In this document: piece by piece, positions 15,881 through 24,587 of the stretch
Position numbering within the stretch: position 1 is the first letter of the stretch
Layout of the letters: each line of letters begins with the position of its first letter
From: an uncultured bacterium
GTDB taxonomy: Bacteria; Bacillota; Clostridia; Lachnospirales; Lachnospiraceae
Assembly: GCA_905215625.1 (NCBI GenBank)
Contig: CAJMQQ010000020.1
Coordinates: 1 to 40,391, forward strand
Length of the DNA stretch: 40,391 nt
Direction of reading: 5' to 3'
Program-made: the position numbers and the translations under genes
Notes under the pieces: generated by a model
Seen by the model: the letters and a program-made list of their open reading frames with translations, nothing else
Told to the model about the DNA's origin: nothing
The model's database searches: none

Positions 15881-16228
15881 TTACCGAACTAATTCTTTTA
15901 CCTTTGCTGCTTTACCTACGCGGTCACGTAAATAGTACAGTTTTGCTCTTCTTACTTTACCCTTTCTTACAACTTCTACATCTGCTACAGATGGGGAGTG
16001 TAATGGCCAGGTCTTCTCAACGCCGATGCCGTTGGAATTCTTTCTTACGGTAAAGGTCTCTCTTGCGCCGCCGTTCTGTCTCTTAATAACGGTACCTTCG
16101 AAAATCTGGATTCTCTCACGGTTACCCTCTTTGATCTTGTTGTGTACTCTTACAGTATCACCAACGTGGAACTCCGGTACAGATTCCTTTAACTGAGCTG
16201 CTTCAATATTCTTGATAATTTCGTTCAT
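15881..16228 (-). CDS. rplS: 50S ribosomal protein L19
   Basis: Ribosomal protein at the 30S-50S interface, 115 residues. Typical segments are FHVGDTVRVHNKIKEGNRERIQIFEG and the C-terminal RKGKVRRAKLYYLRDRVGKAAKVKE. The ATG at 16226-16228 follows AAGGAGGTTCACACG. It follows trmD after 91 nt, the conserved rimM-trmD-rplS order. The 91-nt leader could hold a regulatory RNA, since an L19 leader is known from Firmicutes in this position, and a weak promoter-like pair TTGCAA-17-TACACT lies near the trmD end; neither is certain. A strong terminator follows. Confidence 0.97.
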   Translation of the reverse strand: MNEIIKNIEAAQLKESVPEFHVGDTVRVHNKIKEGNRERIQIFEGTVIKRQNGGARETFTVRKNSNGIGVEKTWPLHSPSVADVEVVRKGKVRRAKLYYLRDRVGKAAKVKELVR

Positions 16229-16319
16229 CGTGTGAACCTCCTTAAGTTTATTGGATGTTCTTAATACGCTTTTTCGTAACAGAGGACCATCTCTTCTTAA
16301 TCACAACTATCACAGTGTA

Positions 16320-17063
16320 TCATAAAGATTTTGAAATTGCAAGTAATTCTTCCAAAAACTTTCGTTCTTTTTTGTCTAAATTGGCTTCTGCCAGAAGATC
16401 CGGTCTCCGTTCCAGTGTCCGTTTAATGGATTCTCTTCTTCTCCACTCTTCGATGTTTTTATGATGGCCGGACAGCAGCACTTCCGGAACCTTCATTCCC
16501 CGGAATTCTTCTGGACGGGTATACTGGGGATATTCCAGCAGATTGTCATGGAAGGACTCAATATCCGCAGACACTTCGTTATTTAATACTCCCGGCACCA
16601 ATCGGCTGATGCAGTCAATCATGACCATGGCCGGAAGTTCTCCGCCAGTCAGGACATAATCGCCGATGGAAAGATAATCGGTACAAATGGTAGTCAGCGC
16701 CCTTTCGTCAATCCCTTCGTAATGGCCGCATAAAAATACCAGATCGTCTTCTTTTGCCAGTTCTTCTGCAATTTTCTGATTAAATACCCGTCCCTGGGGC
16801 GTCATGTAAATTACTCTGGGACGTTTTCCGATTTTCCTGCACAGATCTTCGTAGCAGTCGCAGACCGGCGGAGCCTGCATTACCATTCCGGCGCCTCCGC
16901 CGTATGGATAATCATCTACCGAATTATGCTTATTCCCGGCATAATCCCGGATATTCACTGCCTCTACCGAAATAATCCCTTTCTCCATGGCCCGTCCGGT
17001 AATGCTGGTGTTTAATCCTCCCATTACCATATCCGGAAAGAGGGTCATAATATGAAAATTCAT
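16320..17063 (-). CDS. trmD: tRNA (guanine-37-N1)-methyltransferase
   Basis: Methylates G37 next to the anticodon to prevent frameshifting, using SAM bound in a trefoil knot. The 247-residue protein begins MNFHIMTLFPDMV. Knot and SAM-site segments are LCGHYEGIDERA and GDYVLTGGELPAMVMID, and the segment LEYPQYTRPEEFRGMKVPEVLLSGHH is characteristic. Length is normal. It lies 18 nt after rimM and 91 nt before rplS. Confidence 0.97.
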   Translation of the reverse strand: MNFHIMTLFPDMVMGGLNTSITGRAMEKGIISVEAVNIRDYAGNKHNSVDDYPYGGGAGMVMQAPPVCDCYEDLCRKIGKRPRVIYMTPQGRVFNQKIAEELAKEDDLVFLCGHYEGIDERALTTICTDYLSIGDYVLTGGELPAMVMIDCISRLVPGVLNNEVSADIESFHDNLLEYPQYTRPEEFRGMKVPEVLLSGHHKNIEEWRRRESIKRTLERRPDLLAEANLDKKERKFLEELLAISKSL

Positions 17064-17081
17064 GTTGTTCCTACCTTCTCT

Positions 17082-17594
17082 TTATAAATCCAACAGACCG
17101 TCCATCAGGTGAATATTCATGACACCCTGTTCCAAATCTACATTCAGGATACATTCTTTAATAGCCGGAAGAAGAAGTTCTTTTCCATCTTCCCTGCTTA
17201 CGATATATACGTCATTGGCTCCGGTAGGCATCACTTCTTTTAACACGCCCAGCACGGTTCCGTCTTCGGTGACTACCTTTAAGCCCACCAAATCCGTAAT
17301 GAAATATTCATCCTCGTCTAAGTCCACTGCCTGATCCCTGCGGATCAGGAGATCTCTTCCTTTGTACTTTTCAATATCGTTGATGTTATCGTATCCCTTA
17401 AACTTCAGGATTACCATGTTTTTAAAAAACTTTACATTCTGGATTTTTAAAACAATCTGCTCTCTTCCTGCATCTAACGTCACTTCATCTAAATCCAGAA
17501 ACCGTTCCGGATCGTCTGTGGTAGGATAGACTTTTACTTCTCCCCTGACTCCGTGAGTGGAGCTGATAACGCCAACCCGCAGCATTTCTTCCAT
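17082..17594 (-). CDS. rimM: 16S rRNA processing protein RimM
   Basis: Binds S19 and aids maturation of the 30S head. With the chosen start the protein has 170 residues: N-terminal RimM domain beginning MEEMLRVGVISSTHGVRGEV, followed by a PRC-barrel domain (DEDEYFITDLVGLKVV onward). The frame stays open upstream to 17663, but that would run through the khpA terminator hairpin. The ATG at 17592-17594 has GAGAGG upstream. It is therefore the first gene after an internal terminator, unlike the single transcript described for B. subtilis. Confidence 0.94.
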   Translation of the reverse strand: MEEMLRVGVISSTHGVRGEVKVYPTTDDPERFLDLDEVTLDAGREQIVLKIQNVKFFKNMVILKFKGYDNINDIEKYKGRDLLIRRDQAVDLDEDEYFITDLVGLKVVTEDGTVLGVLKEVMPTGANDVYIVSREDGKELLLPAIKECILNVDLEQGVMNIHLMDGLLDL

Positions 17595-17622
17595 TCTGAT
17601 TCCTCTCTTTTCTGAAGGGTGC

Positions 17623-17658
17623 AAAAAAATGGAGGCTGTATGGTACAACCCCCATTTT
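17623..17658 (-). terminator. Intrinsic terminator between khpA and rimM
   Basis: Two bases after the khpA stop, minus strand 17645-17658 pairs with 17626-17639 over 14 positions (two G-U), loop ACCAT, followed by a run of seven T (17623-17629). It interrupts the ribosomal/translation cluster. Confidence 0.85.
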
Positions 17659-17659
17659 G

Positions 17660-17887
17660 TCACTGAATTTCAACAATAACTTTCCTGTCCTCTCTGGAAG
17701 CAGCAGCTTTTACTACAGAACGGATTGCTTTCGCAATTCTGCCCTGTTTGCCGATAACTTTGCCCATATCAGAGGGAGCTACTTTTAATTCCACCAACAG
17801 GTCGTTGCCTTTCTCAGTCTCGGTTACGACAACTTCGTCAGGATTGTCAACCAGTGCTTTTGCGATAACTTCTACTAATTCTTTCAT
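17660..17887 (-). CDS. khpA: KH-domain RNA-binding protein KhpA (YlqC)
   Basis: Single KH-domain RNA-binding protein (75 residues) that in other Firmicutes works with KhpB in cell elongation and division. The KH core VAPSDMGKVIGKQGRIAKAIRS contains the GXXG loop (GKQG). The ATG at 17885-17887 has GAGGTG upstream; a GTG three codons earlier is a weaker alternative. It lies between rpsP and rimM, its standard place. An intrinsic terminator follows immediately. Confidence 0.95.
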   Translation of the reverse strand: MKELVEVIAKALVDNPDEVVVTETEKGNDLLVELKVAPSDMGKVIGKQGRIAKAIRSVVKAAASREDRKVIVEIQ

Positions 17888-17903
17888 AGCGCTCACCTCT
17901 CAA

Positions 17904-18146
17904 TTATTGGATGCCAGCGATCTTCAGAAGTTTACCTACAGTCTCGGTAGGCTGAGCACCTGTTGCTAACCACTTCTTGGTTGCCTCCTCATCGAACTTG
18001 ATTACGCTTGGTTCTACGTTTGGATCATAGTAGCCAACCTCCTCGATGAATCTGCCGTCTCTTGGAGCTCTGGAATCTGCAACAACAACTCTATAGAAAG
18101 GAGCCTTCTTCTGGCCCATTCTTCTCAGTCTCATCTTTACTGCCAT
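17904..18146 (-). CDS. rpsP: 30S ribosomal protein S16
   Basis: Small ribosomal protein needed for 30S assembly, 80 residues. It begins MAVKMRLRRMGQKKAPFYRV and continues VADSRAPRDGRFIEEVGYYDP, both hallmarks. The ATG at 18144-18146 is preceded by AAGGAGGTGAATTGAA. It follows ffh by 60 nt and precedes khpA by 16 nt, as in Bacillus. Confidence 0.98.
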   Translation of the reverse strand: MAVKMRLRRMGQKKAPFYRVVVADSRAPRDGRFIEEVGYYDPNVEPSVIKFDEEATKKWLATGAQPTETVGKLLKIAGIQ

Positions 18147-18206
18147 TTCAATTCACCTCCTTGTAATACTGTTTATAGACAATGCAGGAATCTGCTTTGC
18201 TAACCA

Positions 18207-19580
18207 TTAAAAGGGCATTTTGAACTTGCCGCCCATCAGTCCGCCAAGGCCACCTAATCCGCCTCTGCGCTTGCCGCCTCCCATCATGCCTGGAAGCTGC
18301 TTCATCATCTTTTTCATCTGCTCGAACTGCTTGCACAGACGATTGACTTCGTTTAAATCCACGCCTGCACCTTTTGCAATGCGCTTCTTTCTGGGAACGT
18401 TCATTAAAGAAGGATTGGCCCGCTCTTCCTTTGTCATGGAAAGGATGATTGCCTCTACCCGCTTCATGTTTTTTTCGTTCTCATCCATATCAATATTGCC
18501 AAGATTTCCCATGCCGGGCATCATGTTCATAATGCTTGCCATGCCGCCCATCTTTTTAATCTGGTTCATCTGGTCTAAGAAATCGTTATAATCAAATTCT
18601 GCTTTTTTCAGCTTCTGGCTTAACTCTTTTGCCTTGTCCTGGTCAATCTCGGCTTCTGCCTTCTCAATCAGGGAAAGGATGTCGCCCATACCTAAGATAC
18701 GGGACGCCATGCGGTCTGGATAAAACTGCTCCAAATCTGACAGTTTTTCTCCCATACCTACATAAAGAATGGGTTTTCCAGTAACGGAACGGATGGAAAG
18801 CGCTGCGCCGCCTCTGGTATCGCCGTCTAACTTGGTCAGAATAATACCGTCAATTCCAATCTTGTCATTGAACATACCGGCCACATTGACTGCGTCCTGG
18901 CCAGTCATGGCGTCTACTACCAAAATGGTCTGATATACGTCCACCTGTTCTTTGATCTCAATCAGCTCGTTCATCATATCTTCATCAATATGAAGACGTC
19001 CTGCGGTATCCAGAATGACTACGTTTAAGTTATTTTTTGCCGCGTGCTCAATGGCTGCTTTTGCAATGTTAACAGGCTTCTGCTTGTCGCCCATGGAAAA
19101 TACCGGAACACCCTGCTTCTCCCCGTTGATCTGCAGCTGCTGGATCGCAGCCGGACGGTATACGTCGCAGGCAGCCAGTAACGGACGTTTGCCTTTTGCC
19201 TTTAACTTGCCGGCAATCTTTGCTGTGGTAGTGGTCTTACCAGCACCCTGAAGACCTGCCATCATAATGACGGTAATTTCGCTGCCGCCCTTTAAGGCAA
19301 TCTCGGTTGTCTCCGACCCCATCAGGCGAACCAGTTCTTCATTTACAATTTTAATTACCATCTGTCCGGGAGTCAGGCTTCCCATGACGTCTTCGCCAAC
19401 GGCCCGTTCCTCTACAGATTTGATAAACTGTTTGACTACTTTGAAGCTTACATCAGCTTCCAACAGAGCCATCTTGACCTCTTTTAATGCGGCCTTTACA
19501 TCGGCCTCTGACAGACGGCCTTTTCCCCGCAGGTTTTTAAATACATTCTGCAGTTTATCGGATAAACTCTCAAAAGCCAT
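18207..19580 (-). CDS. ffh: Signal recognition particle protein Ffh
   Basis: GTPase of the signal recognition particle; it binds 4.5S/scRNA and hydrophobic signal sequences, and delivers ribosomes to FtsY (also in this window). In 457 residues: N domain (MAFESLSDKLQNVFKNLRGKG), G domain with GLQGAGKTTTTAKIAG, DTAGR and TKLDGDTRGGAAL, then a methionine-rich M domain (MASIMNMMPGMGN, MKKMMKQLPGMMGGGK) ending in the Gly/Met tail GGLMGGKFKMPF. It follows ylxM by 12 nt. Confidence 0.98.
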   Translation of the reverse strand: MAFESLSDKLQNVFKNLRGKGRLSEADVKAALKEVKMALLEADVSFKVVKQFIKSVEERAVGEDVMGSLTPGQMVIKIVNEELVRLMGSETTEIALKGGSEITVIMMAGLQGAGKTTTTAKIAGKLKAKGKRPLLAACDVYRPAAIQQLQINGEKQGVPVFSMGDKQKPVNIAKAAIEHAAKNNLNVVILDTAGRLHIDEDMMNELIEIKEQVDVYQTILVVDAMTGQDAVNVAGMFNDKIGIDGIILTKLDGDTRGGAALSIRSVTGKPILYVGMGEKLSDLEQFYPDRMASRILGMGDILSLIEKAEAEIDQDKAKELSQKLKKAEFDYNDFLDQMNQIKKMGGMASIMNMMPGMGNLGNIDMDENEKNMKRVEAIILSMTKEERANPSLMNVPRKKRIAKGAGVDLNEVNRLCKQFEQMKKMMKQLPGMMGGGKRRGGLGGLGGLMGGKFKMPF

Positions 19581-19592
19581 GTATGTCCTCCT

Positions 19593-19934
19593 CTACAGCT
19601 TTGCGATGTCTCTGGAAATCTCTCCGATTTTGTCAACCAGACGTCCGTCTCCGCTTTTCTGGTACTCTGCGGTCAGATCTTCAATTTCGCGGACCAGTTC
19701 TTTTGTCTTTTGAAATTTTTCTACCAGCCGGAGTTTTTCTTCGTAGCCGGTCAGAATCTTATCGCAGCGCTTTACCAGGTCGTGAACGCCCTGTCTGCTG
19801 ATGCCCTCTTCTTGGGCAATCTCACTGAGCGACATATCATTCATTACAACATCTTCATAGATATGCTGCTGATGCGATGTTAACAGCTCTCCATAAAAAT
19901 CATAGAGCAGCCCTTGCTGGACTATCTTTTCCAT
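19593..19934 (-). CDS. ylxM: SRP-associated helix-turn-helix protein YlxM
   Basis: UPF0122 protein of 113 residues, almost always directly upstream of ffh in Firmicutes and implicated in SRP function. The helix-turn-helix is MNDMSLSEIAQEEGISRQGVHDLVKR (about residues 30-55), followed by a long helix. The frame is open to 20024, but the ATG at 19932-19934 is right: the promoter -10 lies just upstream (19951-19956), so longer versions would not be transcribed, and homologues start MEKIVQQGLLYDFYG. The leader is only about 10 nt, with AGGTGATTGAA as binding site. Confidence 0.94.
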   Translation of the reverse strand: MEKIVQQGLLYDFYGELLTSHQQHIYEDVVMNDMSLSEIAQEEGISRQGVHDLVKRCDKILTGYEEKLRLVEKFQKTKELVREIEDLTAEYQKSGDGRLVDKIGEISRDIAKL

Positions 19935-19950
19935 TTCAATCACCTGTGTA

Positions 19951-19979
19951 ATCATACACGAAAGAAAGTTGGTTGTCAA
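19951..19979 (-). promoter_or_regulatory. Promoter of the ylxM-ffh-rpsP-khpA operon
   Basis: Minus strand TTGACA (19974-19979), 17-bp spacer, TATGAT (19951-19956). Start is expected near 19944, leaving a leader of about 10 nt before the ylxM ATG. Confidence 0.88.
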
Positions 19980-20056
19980 GTGTTTTTTCTTTACGAACTG
20001 TTGTTCGATTTGTTCCGTCATCATTTTTCACATTTCTTACATTACTTTTAAAAATA

Positions 20057-20085
20057 TTTACACCATTCTTTTTATTCTATATAAT
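20057..20085 (+). promoter_or_regulatory. Promoter of the 20111-22735 membrane-protein pair
   Basis: TTTACA (20057-20062), 17-bp spacer, TATAAT (20080-20085), then AAAAAGGAGG and the ATG at 20111. It fires divergently from ylxM. Confidence 0.8.
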
Positions 20086-20110
20086 GGCAGCATAAAAAGG
20101 AGGCCTGTCT

Positions 20111-22207
20111 ATGTATCGCGAAACAGAACTTAAAAACTTATATGACCGCCTGCGCGCACAGTACCCCCAGTATGAGCTGACATTTTCAGGAGACCATCTG
20201 ACCATAAGCCGCCTTCACAGCAAAGCAGAGGTAAGCCGGAAAGGGGCAAAATTGTATGCCAATGAAAAATTGTACGACCAGTTTACCAGCGAAGAGGTCG
20301 AAGACCTTGACGATCTCTACGAGCTCATTGAACTGTTTTTTCTGGATATCCAGCACTTTGGTATGACGCAGGGAAACGAGACCTATATAGCTGCCCAGAA
20401 AAAGGCGTCAAAACTGGGCACACGTTTTTTAATTCTTGCAGGCGCCCTTTTTACTGCCTGTCTGCTTCCATTGATGGCCGCACATAGCCTGTGGCTGGCG
20501 CTTCCAGTCTTTATAGGTCCGGCAGTATCTCTTGTGGTGCTGGCCATGATTTATAAAAATGCATTTCAAAGGTACTGGATCTGTCCGGTATGCGGCCGTC
20601 CTCTGCCCTTAGACCCTAAAAGCCGGTTTCCTAAAATAGAGTACGTGCCCCAGTGCCCCCACTGCGGCCATATACTGGAACAGGCTCTGGAACTGGAACC
20701 TGTCCATCCGGAAATTAACGGACAGAAACAGCCGCTTGATCCCTCCTATCCTCCTCCTGCAAGAGGCAAAAAATGGCCCTGTCTCTTCACAGGCAGTATC
20801 ACGATTGCCATGGCGCTGTTTTTATTTGTAATCCTATTCTTCTTTGGCGATCCTCTGGAGTCCCAGAACGCAGGAATGACAATGGTACTGCTTCTGGTAT
20901 TGTCTGGCTTTGGCCTGGCGCTTCTTCTCTGCCGTCACACCGAACCAGAAGACATCCGGCAGCCCCTTGCAGTGCTGCGGGAGCAAAAGATGGTGACAGG
21001 CGTTGGAATACTTGTATGGCTGATAGGACTCATCGTTATGTTTATGGCGATTGCTGTCGCTGTTGCTGCTCCTGTTGACGCGGTTACCTGTTTTCTTGCA
21101 TTAGTTGGTGTATCTGTCACATTTTTTGGCGTCTGGATGATACTTGCGGGACACAATCGGTCTCTGTTCGTACTGCGGGACAATTCTATTTTGTACATCA
21201 GCAGTTGGGGAAGGCAGAAAGAATTCGCCCCTGGACAGGCGGCTTCTGTAAAACTTACCATCAACCGCTCCATCCACCTGTTAGATAAAAATGGAAAGAA
21301 GCTGGTTTCAGTTGAGACCAATATGCAGGGAATTCCCCGCTTTGTCCAGTGGATCGAGAACTCCAATCTTACTGCTGCCCTGACCCCTTCCATGGAAAAA
21401 CAGGCAAAACAGCAGGCAGAGACAGCAGCCTCCGTTCAGTGGCGGGAAGAATATCGTACCCACTGGCATGACCACATTAAAGCCATCCGGACAGGAATGT
21501 GGCTGGTTCTGTTTTTCTTTGCTGCCGGTACTATCGCGCCTATTCCGCTGTTTCTCTTTGCTGGTGTGAAATTTCGCACCCTGATGGCCATTTCTGCCAT
21601 TGCTCCGGTTCCATTTTTGGTGTTTTGTCTGGTATTTGCCCCGGTTCTGCTGTTTGACGACCGGCCTGCAAATGCCACTCCTGAATGGAATTCCATGCAT
21701 ATTAAGGTACCCCTGATTCCTGCCCTGCTGATCGGACTTCTCTATATGGGACAGGTTCACTACATCTGGGATGGATTGATTCTTCAGGAAGCAGATGACA
21801 GCTGGCTCTGGCTGATGCGGATTCTGACTATCGGCACAGCACTGACCCTGCTGCTGATCTGCCGTACCCCGAGGCGGCTGCGGCTGGGAACCGGAATCTT
21901 TATGGGAATGATGAGTTTTTGTCTCGCAATTGGCTTTCATTACTATGTCAATGCAGCGTTAAGCGGATCTGCCCGTCACTATCCGGCAGTCATTTTGGAC
22001 AGCCACGCCAAAGATCCGGACATTGAGGACGACGACTACACGCTTACCATTCAGATGGATAACGGAAAGGAAGCTACGATTGCCGTACTGGAAGAAATTT
22101 ATGAACAGGCCATACATGGCGAACCGCTGGATGTCTGCCATCGGGAAAGCCCACTGGGCGTCAGCCTGTTAGACATCCATGCACCGAAAAAGAAAAAACA
22201 GCAGTAA
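20111..22207 (+). CDS. Unrecognised polytopic membrane protein with an embedded zinc ribbon
   Basis: I do not recognise this 698-residue protein. Layout: a soluble N-terminal part (1-100) with a short acidic helix; two membrane helices (about 105-148); a four-cysteine zinc ribbon CPVC...CPHC (C158, C161, C182, C185); two helices (225-245, 256-273); two more (296-320, 325-347); a soluble patch (350-420, SLFVLRDNSILYISSWGRQKEF) that resembles a small beta-rich PH-like region; then about five helices (461-612). A C-terminal soluble domain, PAVILDSHAKDPDIEDDDYT to LGVSLLDIH, recalls the small beta-barrel ends of DUF3592-like membrane proteins. It has its own promoter and precedes a second membrane gene by 15 nt. 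A sensor or envelope role is only a guess. Confidence 0.85.
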   Translation: MYRETELKNLYDRLRAQYPQYELTFSGDHLTISRLHSKAEVSRKGAKLYANEKLYDQFTSEEVEDLDDLYELIELFFLDIQHFGMTQGNETYIAAQKKASKLGTRFLILAGALFTACLLPLMAAHSLWLALPVFIGPAVSLVVLAMIYKNAFQRYWICPVCGRPLPLDPKSRFPKIEYVPQCPHCGHILEQALELEPVHPEINGQKQPLDPSYPPPARGKKWPCLFTGSITIAMALFLFVILFFFGDPLESQNAGMTMVLLLVLSGFGLALLLCRHTEPEDIRQPLAVLREQKMVTGVGILVWLIGLIVMFMAIAVAVAAPVDAVTCFLALVGVSVTFFGVWMILAGHNRSLFVLRDNSILYISSWGRQKEFAPGQAASVKLTINRSIHLLDKNGKKLVSVETNMQGIPRFVQWIENSNLTAALTPSMEKQAKQQAETAASVQWREEYRTHWHDHIKAIRTGMWLVLFFFAAGTIAPIPLFLFAGVKFRTLMAISAIAPVPFLVFCLVFAPVLLFDDRPANATPEWNSMHIKVPLIPALLIGLLYMGQVHYIWDGLILQEADDSWLWLMRILTIGTALTLLLICRTPRRLRLGTGIFMGMMSFCLAIGFHYYVNAALSGSARHYPAVILDSHAKDPDIEDDDYTLTIQMDNGKEATIAVLEEIYEQAIHGEPLDVCHRESPLGVSLLDIHAPKKKKQQ

Positions 22208-22222
22208 GAAAGGAGGCCTGCA

Positions 22223-22735
22223 ATGGAACAAAAAGCAAAAAGGAAACGAACCATCTACGATGATTCACTGCCCCGAATTTTTCTCTGGTCGGGACTTACG
22301 GTGTTTGTAATACTGGTAATCGCCTGTGTAATCATCGGGACTGTTATATTTTTTAGTAATTACAATCAGAGGGAAGGGCGAAGGATAATCCTTGCCTGCC
22401 TAGCTCTGGCAGTGCCTGGTTCCTATGGATTGCCCCTGATTAGTCTCATTAAGGTCTGGAACCAGGAACGCGCCCTGGGAATTTACTGGAAAAACCGGAC
22501 GGATCAGGAACGTCCGGAATGGGAACGGGACTGGTATCTGGCCTATGACAGAGGCGGCTTTATCCTGATTCATAGAGCCTATATCCAATGCATCACAGGA
22601 TCAAAAGAAGAGCTGGAAGACACTGGAAGTTATGCCAAGGGAACCGTTTACCGCACCACATATGAAGACATCAACGGAACTCACCATTCGCTGAAATTTT
22701 CCTCGGAATCCGGAGCAAAATCTGGATCAGTATAG
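22223..22735 (+). CDS. Unrecognised small membrane protein
   Basis: 170 residues, family unknown to me. A basic start (MEQKAKRKRTIYDDS) is followed by two membrane helices (about 19-47 and 56-79), then a cytoplasmic or external soluble region with a charged stretch RTDQERPEWERDWYLAYDRGG. The ATG follows AAAGGAGGCCTGCA, 15 nt after the preceding gene, so the two are probably one transcript. The C-terminus (HHSLKFSSESGAKSGSV) is low in structure and could reflect truncation: the related-looking ends of other proteins in this area finish in a defined fold. Its stop lies 13 bp from the convergent M56 gene. Confidence 0.75.
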   Translation: MEQKAKRKRTIYDDSLPRIFLWSGLTVFVILVIACVIIGTVIFFSNYNQREGRRIILACLALAVPGSYGLPLISLIKVWNQERALGIYWKNRTDQERPEWERDWYLAYDRGGFILIHRAYIQCITGSKEELEDTGSYAKGTVYRTTYEDINGTHHSLKFSSESGAKSGSV

Positions 22736-22748
22736 GCGAATTTCTCTT

Positions 22749-24587
22749 TTATTCCACCCCAAACGATACCGGCGTAACGGCATAATTCTTTCTATCTCCA
22801 CCGACGCCGCAGGCCAGCGCCTCAATGGTTCCGATGTTTTCCCGCTCTATCGGATAGATAAGCTGCAGGCGGTTTCCTTCCATTTTTGAACTCAGAGGCC
22901 CCTCATAGGCCGCTGCATTGTCCCAGCCTTTCTTTTTTAAGAGAACTACATTTTTTCTGGAAAATGGAGCCAATTCGTCTTCGCTGCCTTCCAGGCATAG
23001 CAGCAGGGCATTAGAATAGACTTTTGCCTCAGTAAGCGTGATCGGTTCTCCATTCATTCCCATAACGTCCAGATTCATCGGGATTTCTTCCGGCTCTTCC
23101 GGAGGTTTGACCTGGTAACGCAAGTCGTAGCTGGAACCGCTGCTGGAAGCATGAATTACAATTTCGGATACCTGGCCGTCTGTGTTCCAATATTCAAACT
23201 GGATGGCAGTCTCTTCTCCTCCGCCCCATCCATAAGCCTGATTTTCCAATGCTTTTCTATTTTTATCCAGAAATTCTGCCTCTATCATCAGCTGATTATT
23301 TTCTTCATCTGGCGTATAGTTTGGAGGCTGTACCCTTCCAGTGCCGCCTTCCCGCATGACTAATCCTAATTTCATGTATTCTCCCAGATACTGTTCTTCT
23401 GCTATATCCAGATAATTGTCAGCAGGAATCTGCTCCGGCTGGCTGTCTGATTCCAGTTTGGTTTCACTAGGGCTTTTCTGGACAGCCTGTTCGGTTACTA
23501 CTTCCGGAATGACAGTTTCAGCTTCTGCAGAAACCACCGCCGGTTCTTCTGCTGTTTTACTTCCGGTAAAGGTGCAGGCTGCAAGTAAAACCGTACATCC
23601 TGCCAAAATTGCGGCTGCTGCCGCAGAATACTTTTTTCTGGATGCCAGGGTTTTTATTCTTTCTCTCATCGTCTTCCCTCCGCTTTCAATGGTCGCTCCC
23701 GCATAAAAAAACTGGCTGGCAGAGTTCTTATGCTCCAATATATACAACAGAGTACGCCCATAGGGAATCCGTTCCGTTTCTCCCAGCAATCGGATCGCTG
23801 CTTCATCGCAGGCCAGCTCACAGTCTTTTTTTGACAAAATGGCTGCTGCCCACACAAAGGGATTTACCCAGTAATAACATAGCAGTCCGACTCTGACCAC
23901 TCCCCAGATCTCATCTTTATGCCTGGCATGGCAAAGCTCATGGGCTAAAATATGGGACAGTCTTCTTTTTCCTTCTGGCGAGTTTTCCCGCGCCATTCCC
24001 TCCGGCAGATAAATAGAGCTCTCCCCCAGATAGCACAGGTAGCAGGGAGACGAAATTTCCGGTGTTTCATAGACTGGAATCTCTCTAAGGTTTCCCTGAA
24101 GTCCTTCTGAAACTCCTTTGCCTGGAAAAGCGTCTCCGGACAAGAACAAAAACCTTCTATGGGTTTTTAGTCTTTTTGCAAACCGGATATTAACCGCTAG
24201 AAACCAGATTCCGAATGCAACTGCGCCGATTACCCAGACTGCCATGATAAGAAGCTGCCAGTCGATTCCCGCCGCTTTTTTCAACGGTGTCACCGGAGTA
24301 TCGTAGGTTCTTACTACTCCGTACATGATATTTTCTGCTAAATCAGCCGCCGCGCTGTTGTCGATTACCCTGACTTTTACCCGCTCTGCTGCATTCATAA
24401 CGCTGAACCGGCTGGTAAGCTGTCCAATAAGCTGATTCAGAGGATAAAACCAGGGAATTACCAGACGGACAGCCGCCAGTCCCCACAAGCTGTATAAAAA
24501 CAAGGGACGGATCCTGCCTTTTCCAAAATATCGGATCAGACAGATGGAACCAATCAGAACAGAAGATGCAATTAAAGTCTCAATCAT
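22749..24587 (-). CDS. M56 family (BlaR1-like) membrane metallopeptidase / sensor
   Basis: Partner of the BlaI repressor: in BlaR1/MecR1 systems an external signal activates the cytoplasmic zinc protease, which leads to repressor inactivation. In 612 residues: several N-terminal membrane helices (about 1-50 and 110-135), the zinc motif HELCH (H216, E217, H220) with a likely third ligand in DCELACDEA (E257), and a further helix near 320-340 (AAAAAILAGCTVLLAAC). The external C-terminal domain of about 270 residues is Glu- and Pro-rich at first. No penicillin-binding SXXK/KTG transpeptidase domain is visible, so the ligand is probably not a beta-lactam. It overlaps blaI by 8 nt. Confidence 0.9.
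   Translation of the reverse strand: MIETLIASSVLIGSICLIRYFGKGRIRPLFLYSLWGLAAVRLVIPWFYPLNQLIGQLTSRFSVMNAAERVKVRVIDNSAAADLAENIMYGVVRTYDTPVTPLKKAAGIDWQLLIMAVWVIGAVAFGIWFLAVNIRFAKRLKTHRRFLFLSGDAFPGKGVSEGLQGNLREIPVYETPEISSPCYLCYLGESSIYLPEGMARENSPEGKRRLSHILAHELCHARHKDEIWGVVRVGLLCYYWVNPFVWAAAILSKKDCELACDEAAIRLLGETERIPYGRTLLYILEHKNSASQFFYAGATIESGGKTMRERIKTLASRKKYSAAAAAILAGCTVLLAACTFTGSKTAEEPAVVSAEAETVIPEVVTEQAVQKSPSETKLESDSQPEQIPADNYLDIAEEQYLGEYMKLGLVMREGGTGRVQPPNYTPDEENNQLMIEAEFLDKNRKALENQAYGWGGGEETAIQFEYWNTDGQVSEIVIHASSSGSSYDLRYQVKPPEEPEEIPMNLDVMGMNGEPITLTEAKVYSNALLLCLEGSEDELAPFSRKNVVLLKKKGWDNAAAYEGPLSSKMEGNRLQLIYPIERENIGTIEALACGVGGDRKNYAVTPVSFGVE

Noticed and set aside
15424..16053. Plus-strand ORF of 209 codons over lepB/rplS
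   Set aside because: Lies antisense to rplS and lepB, which are firmly identified; composition is that of a shadow frame.
16229..16319. L19 leader RNA between trmD and rplS
   Set aside because: Position fits the known Firmicute element, but I cannot confirm the structure by eye; a covariance-model search would decide.
19935..20024. Longer ylxM frame starting at 20024
   Set aside because: It would run across the -35/-10 promoter; homologues start at MEKIVQQ.
21308..21940. Minus-strand 210-codon ORF inside the 698-residue gene
   Set aside because: Gln/His/Ser-rich shadow translation; the plus frame has promoter, ribosome binding site and coherent membrane helices.
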